DNA of 64,000 nucleotides. It comes from Legionella gratiana (GTDB taxonomy: Bacteria > Pseudomonadota > Gammaproteobacteria > Legionellales > Legionellaceae). Shown here one piece after another: positions 57,209-64,000 of this stretch (within the stretch, counting starts at the first letter, position 1; every line of letters starts with the position of its first letter). The notes under the pieces were generated by a model that was given only the letters and a program-made list of their open reading frames with translations, was not told the origin of the DNA and made no database searches. Location: NCBI RefSeq assembly GCF_001467695.1, contig NZ_LNYE01000029.1:679769-743768 (forward strand), read 5' to 3'. The position numbers and the translations under genes were made by a program.

Positions 57209-57579
57209 TAAAGCATGATAAAAAAGCCGGGTTTACCCTAATCGAAGTATTATTAGCCCTTTCTATTATTGCAATTGCACTAACAGCTTTACTCAAGGCA
57301 ATCTCACAAAATGTAGAAACAGCGCGACGTATCAAAGAAAAAACAGTAAGTCATTGGATTGCCATGCAAGGAGTTGCCATGATTCAACTCAACTTACTGC
57401 AGGTGAATCAAAGTCAAGAAACGACTCAAGATACAACGATGCTCAATGAACATTGGTACTGGCGCGCAAAAATCAGTTCAACATCACAAAAAAATATTCA
57501 AAAAATAATTATTTCAGTCAGCACTGAAAAGGCTGGTCCTTTTAGAGAAGAACTACAAGCATTCAGGTACGTATCATGA
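57205..57579 (+). CDS. lspI: Type II secretion minor pseudopilin LspI
   Basis: A 124-residue GspI protein with leader MIKHDKKAG then FTLIEVLLALSIIAIALTAL. GspI nucleates the tip complex with GspJ and GspK. It overlaps lspH and lspJ by four bases each (ATGA), so the minor pseudopilins are translated as a coupled set. Confidence 0.94.
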   Translation: MIKHDKKAGFTLIEVLLALSIIAIALTALLKAISQNVETARRIKEKTVSHWIAMQGVAMIQLNLLQVNQSQETTQDTTMLNEHWYWRAKISSTSQKNIQKIIISVSTEKAGPFREELQAFRYVS

Positions 57580-58214
57580 AAAAGTGCTTAAAGAAGCAAA
57601 AAGAATTTAAGGGATTTACTCTAATTGAAATTTTAATTGCCCTGGCAGTATTTGCTATTCTCGCCACAATCACTACATCCGTTTTATATAATGCATTTAC
57701 AACACGATCTCGTGTTAATGCACAAAGTAATCGTTTAAATGAACTGCAACTTGCAATAAGTCTGATTCAGCAAGATACGAGTCAAATCGTAGAACGCGCT
57801 ATAAGAGGTAATGAAATGCGGCTATTTTCGGCTTTTATAGGACAGACAAATTATCTAGAATTCACTCGTGATGGAGTAGTAAATCCAGGTAGCATTGAGA
57901 AACGAAGCACACTCAAACGAGTAGCTTATGTCTGTCAAGAAGGAACTTTAATTCGTAGATCCTGGAATACACTTGATACCCTAAATCGAAATGAGTATCA
58001 AGATAAGCTTTTGTTGTCTCAGCTTACTGATTGTCATTTTGGTTACTTAAATCAAAACTTGCAAATACTCACTGAATGGAGAGAACAAGCAATAACCTTA
58101 AATCAACATAAAGAGCCATTTCCCAAAGCCATACAAGTGAACCTGACTTTGCGCGATTTAGGCGAAATTAATTTATTATTTACACTACCTGGGGCGCTTT
58201 ATGCCCCAAGTTAG
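57576..58214 (+). CDS. lspJ: Type II secretion minor pseudopilin LspJ
   Basis: A 212-residue GspJ protein with a somewhat long basic leader, then GFTLIEILIALAVFAILATI with Glu at +5. The rest matches GspJ in size and in the conserved VERAIRGNE and FTRDGVVNPGS segments. It overlaps lspK by 14 bases. Part of the GspI-J-K tip. Confidence 0.95.
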   Translation: MKKCLKKQKEFKGFTLIEILIALAVFAILATITTSVLYNAFTTRSRVNAQSNRLNELQLAISLIQQDTSQIVERAIRGNEMRLFSAFIGQTNYLEFTRDGVVNPGSIEKRSTLKRVAYVCQEGTLIRRSWNTLDTLNRNEYQDKLLLSQLTDCHFGYLNQNLQILTEWREQAITLNQHKEPFPKAIQVNLTLRDLGEINLLFTLPGALYAPS

Positions 58215-59193
58215 AAAAGTTAAAGTACCATTTGGAAAAAGATCTACCGCAGCGTTTCGTAAGAGGCTAAATACCGGTAGCGCCCTTCTTACTGCTCTTT
58301 TTATCATGACTTTAGTTGCCATTGTTGCTACGGCAATGAGTACTAAAATCCAATTAGATATTTACCGTACAAAACTTATACTCACTCATGATAAGCTTTA
58401 TCTTGCTGCCCAAGCAGAGACATTTTGGGCAATGGGAGAATTAAGTAACCCAAAAAATAAGTTCATCAAAGCGAATGCTCAAGGTGTAGTACGTCAGTAT
58501 CCTATAAATAGGGAAAATATTGATAAAACGGTTGGATTAAGCGGTGCACTTTATGATTTACAGGCTCGATATAATCTCAATAATTTGACAAATAGAAAAG
58601 CAATGATGGGATTTGTTAATCTGATTAGCGCCACCATGCCGCAAATTACGGAAGCAGAAAAAACCCAATTAACTCTTGCAGTCAGTGATTGGATCACATC
58701 CTATGATCTGGCGCGAGGCAAAGATAATTACTTATCTTATTACACAAGTCAAAAACCACCTTATTATCCAAGCCATCAACTCATGAGTAGTCCATCCGAA
58801 TTACGATTGGTTAAAGAGGTAAGCGCACCTCTTTATTTAGCGTTAGAGCCATTCATCAGTGCATTACCTGAGTCCACGCCAATTAATATCAATACAGCTC
58901 CCAAACAAGTGCTTAAATCACTGAGCAACAACATCAATAATGCCCAACTTAGCGAACTACTTAAGGAAAGAAAAGAAAAGGGGATCACCGACTTAAAAAA
59001 AATTGCTGAATTACTCAAAAAACTTGATATCGCTAATGAACAGATCACACTGGAAAGTAGTTATTTTCTCAATGTAGCTTCTGTCACCAGCGATAATATT
59101 AACTTAACAGTGTACACTTTGTTTAAAAGAAATCGAGATAAAAAGGGGAAAATCACAGTCACAGTACTCAGAGAAAGCTTGAATATTTTCTAG
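58201..59193 (+). CDS. lspK: Type II secretion minor pseudopilin LspK
   Basis: A 330-residue GspK protein, the large minor pseudopilin at the tip. The leader ends in G before SALLTALFIMTLVAIVATAMS, and the usual +5 Glu is absent, as in other GspK proteins. YNLNNL, VSDWITSYD, SELRLVKEV and ININTAPKQVLKSL (helical domain) are family features. The stop codon TAG overlaps that of the opposing Sel1 gene within a CTAG at 59190-59193. Confidence 0.95.
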   Translation: MPQVRKVKVPFGKRSTAAFRKRLNTGSALLTALFIMTLVAIVATAMSTKIQLDIYRTKLILTHDKLYLAAQAETFWAMGELSNPKNKFIKANAQGVVRQYPINRENIDKTVGLSGALYDLQARYNLNNLTNRKAMMGFVNLISATMPQITEAEKTQLTLAVSDWITSYDLARGKDNYLSYYTSQKPPYYPSHQLMSSPSELRLVKEVSAPLYLALEPFISALPESTPININTAPKQVLKSLSNNINNAQLSELLKERKEKGITDLKKIAELLKKLDIANEQITLESSYFLNVASVTSDNINLTVYTLFKRNRDKKGKITVTVLRESLNIF

Positions 59194-60317
59194 TTTTGAG
59201 ACTCTTGGCTCATATTCTGCGATATTTCTTTAATCAGCTCTTCAGCTGCTTTAAGATCATCTGCAGATAATTTTTTTTGGAGCATATTTAGCTCTTTTTT
59301 TGCTTCTTGATTTTTATTTTCTGATGCAATTTTAAATAAAGCATAAGCTTTAATCCAATCCTTTTCGACACCTAATCCAGCAAGATACATATAGCCTAAC
59401 TTAGCTTGCCCTATTGTGTTTCCTTGTGCAGCAGCTTTGGTAAACCAATAGAAGGCTTGCCCATAATCCTTATCAATCCCTATTCCTGTAAGAAGTAATT
59501 GACCTATTTCAACTTGAGCTTCAGATTGTCCATTCTGAGCAGCAGCGTTATACCAATAAGCTGCTTTTTGTGGATCAGCTTCAACTCCATAACCTTTAAG
59601 ATAGTAATAAGCCAAATAAGTTTGTGCTTTAGGATGACCTTGATTTGCTGCTTGTGAAAACCAATAAAAGGCAGCTTTATCATCGATAACAACACCGGGT
59701 TGCTGTCCGGTATATAATAGCCCTAAACTGTATTCTGCTCTCGCATCACCTTGCTCCGCCGCTTTTTGATACCAATATAAGGCCTTGTTCACATCTTTTG
59801 TTGTTCCCTCTCCCATAATATAATCATAAGCGAGATTCACTTGCGCTTTACTGTACCCTTGCTTTGCTGATTTTTCGAACCAATCAAATGCCATTTTTTT
59901 ATTGGCTGTGACACCATCTCCGGTATTATACATCAAAGCGATATTCCTTTGCGCAATAGGATTACCTTGTTTTGCCGACTTCATATACCATTTAAACGCT
60001 TCAGAGAAATTTTGTTTTACTCCATCACCCAGATCATACATGAAACCTAGGCTTAATTGGGCTAAAGCATAATTTTTCTCTGCAGACTTTTGATACCATT
60101 TGAGTGCTTCTGTGGGATTTTTTGATACACCTTGTCCATATTGGAACATGCGTCCCAACAAATACATCGCTTCAATATTTCCATCTCTTGCTGCTTGCAT
60201 CAAGTAAGGATAGGCAGTAGTGTAATCTCCATTTTCAAATGCTGAAAAACCAATGATCTCTCCATCAGCAAAAGCAGTATTGACAACCAGCAATGCCGCT
60301 AAAATCAAGCTACGCAC
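59190..60317 (-). CDS. Exported Sel1-repeat protein (LpnE/EnhC type)
   Basis: A 375-residue protein with a signal peptide ending near residue 17 (AFA), followed by about eight Sel1-like repeats of 36 residues with the AQxxLGxMYxxGxGVxxDxxKAxxWYxKAAxQG pattern, and a charged C-terminal helix. Legionella Sel1-repeat proteins such as LpnE and EnhC influence host entry and vacuole trafficking. Length and layout fit LpnE, but several paralogues exist, so I give no symbol. It converges with lspK. Confidence 0.87.
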   Translation of the reverse strand: MRSLILAALLVVNTAFADGEIIGFSAFENGDYTTAYPYLMQAARDGNIEAMYLLGRMFQYGQGVSKNPTEALKWYQKSAEKNYALAQLSLGFMYDLGDGVKQNFSEAFKWYMKSAKQGNPIAQRNIALMYNTGDGVTANKKMAFDWFEKSAKQGYSKAQVNLAYDYIMGEGTTKDVNKALYWYQKAAEQGDARAEYSLGLLYTGQQPGVVIDDKAAFYWFSQAANQGHPKAQTYLAYYYLKGYGVEADPQKAAYWYNAAAQNGQSEAQVEIGQLLLTGIGIDKDYGQAFYWFTKAAAQGNTIGQAKLGYMYLAGLGVEKDWIKAYALFKIASENKNQEAKKELNMLQKKLSADDLKAAEELIKEISQNMSQESQN

Positions 60318-60392
60318 ATGCCGTCTCCAATTGAATCCTCTTATCTAAAGCGTAGGATATAGAATGAACAAAGCAAGTAATTACCTCTATTT

Positions 60393-60447
60393 AACGTGAG
60401 TTCGACATAAAAGGCATTTCTATGCCTTTTATGTTGCTAAACGAAGA
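60393..60447 (+). repeat. Dispersed palindromic repeat, copy 8
   Basis: Arms CGACATAAAAGGCAT (60403-60417) and ATGCCTTTTATGTTG (60422-60436) form a 15-bp stem with one G-T wobble, flanked by TTAACGTGAGTT and CTAAACGAA. It lies downstream of pmbA and upstream of the Sel1 gene, both leftward, and may terminate the pmbA transcript. Confidence 0.85.
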
Positions 60448-60494
60448 ACTATCTCTGCTCAGAGTATGTTGACCCTTATTTTTAAATTACCCTA

Positions 60495-61853
60495 TTATTT
60501 TCCTGCCACCATCATTTTTTCAATGAGTACAGAACCACATCGGGTAGCAATATTAGGATTAATATCACTTCCCACCGCAAGAATCGCTTTAAATATATCT
60601 TTTAAATTTCCTGCAATGGTCACTTCATCAACTGGATACTGAATCATGCCATTTTCTACCCAATAACCACTAGCTCCTCGTGAATAATCTCCTGTAACTC
60701 CATTTACCCCCTGTCCCATCAGGGCGGTGACTAATAACCCCTTATCCATTGTTTTTAATAAAGCAGCAAGATCACCTGCTGTTGGATCAATTGTTAGATT
60801 ATGCACTCCATCGCTATTTGCCGTCGTATTTAACCCAAGTTTACGCGCAGAATAACTTCCTAATACGTATTGCAGCACCTGTCCTTTTTCTACTATAAGA
60901 TTAGGACGAGTTGGCACACCCTCACCATCAAATGGCGAACTCCCTAAAGCGCCTAACAAATGAGGTTGTTCATAAATACGAATAAACTCAGGAAACACTT
61001 GTTGTCCTATTGAATCCAGTAAAAATGTATTTTTTCTATAAAGATTCGAACCACTAATTGCATTAATAAAACTTGAAAATAAGCTACTAGAAATTCGTGA
61101 TGAAAAAATAACAGGAGTTGTTTGTGTCGCAATTTGTTTTGCTCCTAAACGACTAACAGCTCGTTCGACTGCATTTTTCGCAACTAAATGACTATCTACT
61201 AAATCCCTTGCATTACGAACGATTGTATAATCATACTCGCGTTGCATTTCCTCACCTTCTTTAGCAATTAAAGAACAGCTTAAACTATGGCGTGTACTAT
61301 GAGTGAATCCACTACCTCCCTGTGTATTTGCAAATCCATTATGGGATTCATATGTAGATACATTAACTCCATCTGAATTTGTAATTCGTTTATCCAGTGA
61401 CAAGGCATAACTTTCACATTTTAAAGCCAAATCAATTGCTTGCTGAGGATTTATGTCCCAGGGATGAAATAAATCCAGATCAGGGTGATTGGTTGTCATT
61501 AATTCCTTATCTGCTAACCCAAAACAAGGATCTTCAGCGCTCACTCTCGCTATCTCACAAGCTGCTTTAACCATTGCCTCCAATGCGGCAGGTGTAGTAT
61601 CCGTACTACTTGCACCACCTTTTCGTTTACCAATATAAACAGTCAAACCAATTCCTTTATCTTCACTAAAAGCAACGGTTTCAACCTCTCTCATACGTAC
61701 ATCAACTGAAAAGCCTTTGTCATTATTCACAGCAACCATAGCGTCTGTTGCGCCCTCTTTTTTGGCCAGTTCGAGTACCTCAGTCATTAAACGAGTTAAA
61801 TCTGTAGTTGACTTATGTACTTCACTATTGTTATGTTGCGTTCTAATTTGCAT
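60495..61853 (-). CDS. pmbA: Metalloprotease PmbA (TldE)
   Basis: A 452-residue protein of the TldD/PmbA family, close to the 450 residues of E. coli PmbA. It includes GIGLTVYIGKRKGGASSTD, GEGVPTRPNLIVEKG, DYSRGASGYWVENG and QYPVDEVTIAGNLKDIF. With TldD it processes small peptides such as microcins and CcdA. I start it at the ATG at 61853, after a GGAA, because the extra 24 upstream residues do not look family-like. Divergent from the DUF2233 gene with only 45 bp between. Confidence 0.93.
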   Translation of the reverse strand: MQIRTQHNNSEVHKSTTDLTRLMTEVLELAKKEGATDAMVAVNNDKGFSVDVRMREVETVAFSEDKGIGLTVYIGKRKGGASSTDTTPAALEAMVKAACEIARVSAEDPCFGLADKELMTTNHPDLDLFHPWDINPQQAIDLALKCESYALSLDKRITNSDGVNVSTYESHNGFANTQGGSGFTHSTRHSLSCSLIAKEGEEMQREYDYTIVRNARDLVDSHLVAKNAVERAVSRLGAKQIATQTTPVIFSSRISSSLFSSFINAISGSNLYRKNTFLLDSIGQQVFPEFIRIYEQPHLLGALGSSPFDGEGVPTRPNLIVEKGQVLQYVLGSYSARKLGLNTTANSDGVHNLTIDPTAGDLAALLKTMDKGLLVTALMGQGVNGVTGDYSRGASGYWVENGMIQYPVDEVTIAGNLKDIFKAILAVGSDINPNIATRCGSVLIEKMMVAGK

Positions 61854-61898
61854 AAAAGATTCCGTGGTGTTGAATGATGTACATAAGGATACAATAAC

Positions 61899-62681
61899 AT
61901 GTCTTCGCAAACCAATGTTTATCATGCAAACAAATTACATTTGTTCTTTTTATTATTTTTTATAGCTATTTTTTTAGCTCCATTTCAATCATATGCTGAA
62001 GGAAATTGGCAAAAATTAAGTCCAGGTATTGAGTATCAAGATCTAGCTGGTGGGATACTCGCTCCATGGTCGCATGTCTATGTTTTTCGTGTTGACCTCA
62101 ATAAAAACAAGTTAGGCTTAGTCAATGCAAAAAATTTAGCATTAAAAAACGCGTCTGTGAACCAATTTGCAGTGTATAGCAAAGCACTTGTAAGCCTTAA
62201 CGGTGGTTTTTTTGACCATGAATTTAACTCTCTTGGACTAAGGATCACTAATAAAAAATTAAAAAATCCTCTAAAACGAATCAGTTGGTGGGGAATTTTT
62301 TTTATAAAAAACAACAAGGCGCATATTTCCAGTCTTCGCCACTTTCAATATGATAGTGATATTGATTTTGCCATTCAAAGTGGTCCTCGATTATTGATTA
62401 ACCGGAAAATTCCATCACTAAAACCCGGAATCGCGGAGCGTTCTGCTTTGGGAATCACTGCAGACGGTAAAGTTATCCTTTTAGTCACGACCAATGCTGC
62501 AATGACTACCAATAAACTTGCTCATTTGCTTCGCTCACCACCTTTATCTTGCATTGATGCCCTTAACTTAGACGGAGGAAGTTCAAGCCAATTGTATGCT
62601 CATATAGGTTCTTTCTTACTAAATGTTCATGGGTTTTCTAATATCAGTGATGCAATTATCGTAAAAAAAATAGGTTTTTAA
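61899..62681 (+). CDS. Exported phosphodiester glycosidase family protein (DUF2233/NAGPA)
   Basis: A 260-residue protein with a signal peptide (hydrophobic residues 15-28, likely cleaved after SYA). The NAGPA-domain motifs are SLNGGFFDHEFNSLGLRI, RSALGITADGKVILLVT and LNLDGGSSSQLY. In animals this domain removes GlcNAc from mannose-6-phosphate diesters; bacterial members act on sugar phosphodiesters, often wall-related. The substrate here is unknown. An AAGGAT ribosome site lies eight bases before the ATG. Confidence 0.85.
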   Translation: MSSQTNVYHANKLHLFFLLFFIAIFLAPFQSYAEGNWQKLSPGIEYQDLAGGILAPWSHVYVFRVDLNKNKLGLVNAKNLALKNASVNQFAVYSKALVSLNGGFFDHEFNSLGLRITNKKLKNPLKRISWWGIFFIKNNKAHISSLRHFQYDSDIDFAIQSGPRLLINRKIPSLKPGIAERSALGITADGKVILLVTTNAAMTTNKLAHLLRSPPLSCIDALNLDGGSSSQLYAHIGSFLLNVHGFSNISDAIIVKKIGF

Positions 62682-62772
62682 TTGAGAACGAATTATTCTA
62701 AAAATAATCACACGTTATCCACAAAATATTCCCACTTTATTCTCTTGACAAAAACACACTACCGCTCAAAAA

Positions 62773-62820
62773 ACACATTATATTGTTGCAACAAATAAAA
62801 AAACCCACAACATATTGATT
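62773..62820 (+). promoter_or_regulatory. Tandem NrdR boxes upstream of nrdA
   Basis: Box 1, ACACATTATATTGTTG (62773-62788), matches the NrdR consensus ACACWATATATWGTGT at 13 of 16 positions. Box 2, CCACAACATATTGATT (62805-62820), matches at 12 of 16. They are 32 bp apart start to start, three helical turns, the usual NrdR geometry. A TATAAT at 62832-62837 just downstream places box 2 over the -35 region. Confidence 0.8.
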
Positions 62821-62886
62821 TCTTTTGTTGCTATAATTTAATATATTCATCTAGGAAATTAATAATAAAAACCCAGCGGAGGAAAA

Positions 62887-64000
62887 ATGTCTGCAACTAT
62901 TGATCCGGTAAACGATGTACCGCAAATCAGTCAATTGGAATTGACCGCTAACGCCCCCGGTTTATTAAAAACCATTAAGCGCAATGGTAAGGTAGTAAAT
63001 TACGACGATACAAAAATCAAAATAGCAATTACTAAAGCCTTTATTGCTGACGAGGGCGGCACAGCGTCTACATCGGATCGCATCCATCAGCAAATTGAAG
63101 AACTTACCCACCAAATCACCCAAGTATTCAAACGCCGTTTACCCAGTGGTGGTGCAGTTCATATAGAAGACATTCAAGATCAAGTCGAGTTAGCGTTAAT
63201 GCGTAGTGGCCATTATAAAGTTGCCAGAGCCTATGTGTTATACCGCGAAGAACATCGTAAAGCGCGCGAAAATGAATTAAAAAAACAAGCGAGCGACAAT
63301 AAACTTCTGTTAATTACTATGCCTGATGGAGAATTAAAGCCATTAGATACAGAGCGTATGAATACGATTGTTCATGAGGCGTGCCGTAATTTAGAACATG
63401 TTGATGCAGAACCAGTTATTAAAGATGCGTTGCGTAATCTGTATAATGAAGCAAAATTTGCAGACGTGCATAAAGCATTAATTATGGCGGCACGTACTTT
63501 GGTTGAAAAAGAGCCTAATTATACTTATGTCAGTGCACGCTTGTTATTAGACAACTTGCGATTAGAAGCATTACATAAATTAAATATTCAAGCAGACGCA
63601 ACCTTTGATGAAATGAGTCAACTCTACCCTACTTACTTTAAAATCTATGTTGCTCATGGCATCAAACAAGGAATGCTTGATGAAAAAATGGCTGATTTTG
63701 ATTTAGAAAAATTGGGTAATGCGCTATTACCTGAACGTGACATGAAATTTACCTACCTAAGCTTACAGACTCTATACGACCGTTATTTTATTCATGACCA
63801 AGGAATACGCTACGAACTACCCCAAGCTTTCTTCATGCGCGTTGCGATGGGTCTGGCAATACGTGAGAACGATAAAAATGAAAAAGCGATTGAATTTTAT
63901 CAATTGCTGTCTTCTTTTGATTACATGTCATCCACACCAACCTTATTTAATTCGGGGACAATGAGACCACAGTTATCCAGCTGCTATTTAACTACAGTCC
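62887..64000 (+). CDS. nrdA: Ribonucleoside-diphosphate reductase alpha subunit, class Ia (partial)
   Basis: I translated this by hand; it runs off the right edge after 371 codons. The N-terminus has an ATP-cone (TIKRNGKVVNYDDTKIKIA and following), the allosteric on/off site. At the window end is MSSTPTLFNSGTMRPQLSSCYL, with one of the redox cysteines of the active site. It makes deoxynucleotides. A GGAGG ribosome site lies at 62879-62883, three bases before the ATG. Upstream NrdR boxes predict repression when dATP is plentiful. Confidence 0.93.
   Translation, partial: MSATIDPVNDVPQISQLELTANAPGLLKTIKRNGKVVNYDDTKIKIAITKAFIADEGGTASTSDRIHQQIEELTHQITQVFKRRLPSGGAVHIEDIQDQVELALMRSGHYKVARAYVLYREEHRKARENELKKQASDNKLLLITMPDGELKPLDTERMNTIVHEACRNLEHVDAEPVIKDALRNLYNEAKFADVHKALIMAARTLVEKEPNYTYVSARLLLDNLRLEALHKLNIQADATFDEMSQLYPTYFKIYVAHGIKQGMLDEKMADFDLEKLGNALLPERDMKFTYLSLQTLYDRYFIHDQGIRYELPQAFFMRVAMGLAIRENDKNEKAIEFYQLLSSFDYMSSTPTLFNSGTMRPQLSSCYLTTV

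Noticed and set aside
1-64000. tRNA, rRNA, integrase, transposase or prophage genes
   Set aside because: I looked for tRNA-like arms, recombinase motifs and phage structural genes and saw none; the accessory block near 8-15 kb has no mobility gene or attachment repeats.

Overview
The window looks like a chromosomal segment of a Legionella species (Gammaproteobacteria). The evidence is the AT-rich coding style, the lspFGHIJK type II secretion cluster, two EnhA-like L,D-transpeptidases, a Sel1-repeat protein of the LpnE/EnhC kind, a phospholipase C of the Legionella PlcA/PlcB type, a Fis gene, and large AT-rich orphan genes with the look of Dot/Icm effectors. The species cannot be fixed from sequence reading alone. 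Nothing suggests a plasmid, prophage or integrative element. I saw no tRNA, rRNA, CRISPR array or transposase gene.

Layout. 1-2.2 kb: start of mltA (cut by the window edge) and three minor-pilin genes of the pilV/pilW/pilX kind. 2.5-7.7 kb: hisC, phhB, a 48-residue DUF3309 membrane protein and dnaE. 7.9-15.5 kb is the main accessory block: a 1611-residue protein with a SidE-like phosphodiesterase signature, two orphan genes and an exported phospholipase C. 15.9-20.5 kb: rhlE, an MFS transporter, anmK and tatD. 20.6-29.9 kb is a long leftward run, yceD-rpmF-plsX-fabH-fabD-fabG-acpP-fabF-mltG-tmk-holB-pilZ-tatD-anmK, covering fatty-acid synthesis, envelope recycling and replication. 30-35.6 kb: mnmA, erpA, an L,D-transpeptidase, a small exported protein, dnaQ, rnhA and hutH. 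35.7-39 kb: hutU and a POT peptide transporter. 39.2-46.3 kb: rsfS-rlmH-mrdA-mrdB, then rnhB, a GnnA-like oxidoreductase overlapping lpxB, and fis. 46.4-49 kb: a second L,D-transpeptidase (lipoprotein) and a coiled-coil membrane protein with six perfect-length 30-bp repeats. 49-54.9 kb: htpG, a PLP enzyme, yaaA, a DUF4124 protein and glnA. 55-59.2 kb: lspF-K. 59.2-64 kb: Sel1-repeat gene, pmbA, an exported DUF2233 phosphodiester glycosidase and the start of nrdA.

The genes form a few joint themes. Envelope building is prominent: fatty acids feed phospholipid and lipid A synthesis, MrdA/MrdB and the L,D-transpeptidases build and cross-link peptidoglycan, and MltA, MltG and AnmK trim and recycle it. 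Secretion is the second theme: the type II pseudopilus is encoded close to likely exported substrates. Host interaction is the third: the SidE-like protein, the coiled-coil protein and the orphan pair are the best effector candidates. Amino-acid use (POT transporter, hutU/hutH, glnA) fits the amino-acid-based nutrition of Legionella.

The most distinctive non-coding feature is a dispersed palindromic repeat with terminal AACGTGAGTTCGA-type arms. I found eight copies plus a half copy. Several touch the stop codon of the upstream gene, and one copy shows a compensatory base change in the stem. One locus (31194-31365) looks like a composite MITE-like element with 12-bp flanking direct repeats. 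Clear regulatory sites include a sigma-32-type promoter for htpG, tandem NrdR boxes before nrdA, a near-consensus sigma-70 promoter at 12879-12907 and two rho-independent terminators around the second L,D-transpeptidase gene.
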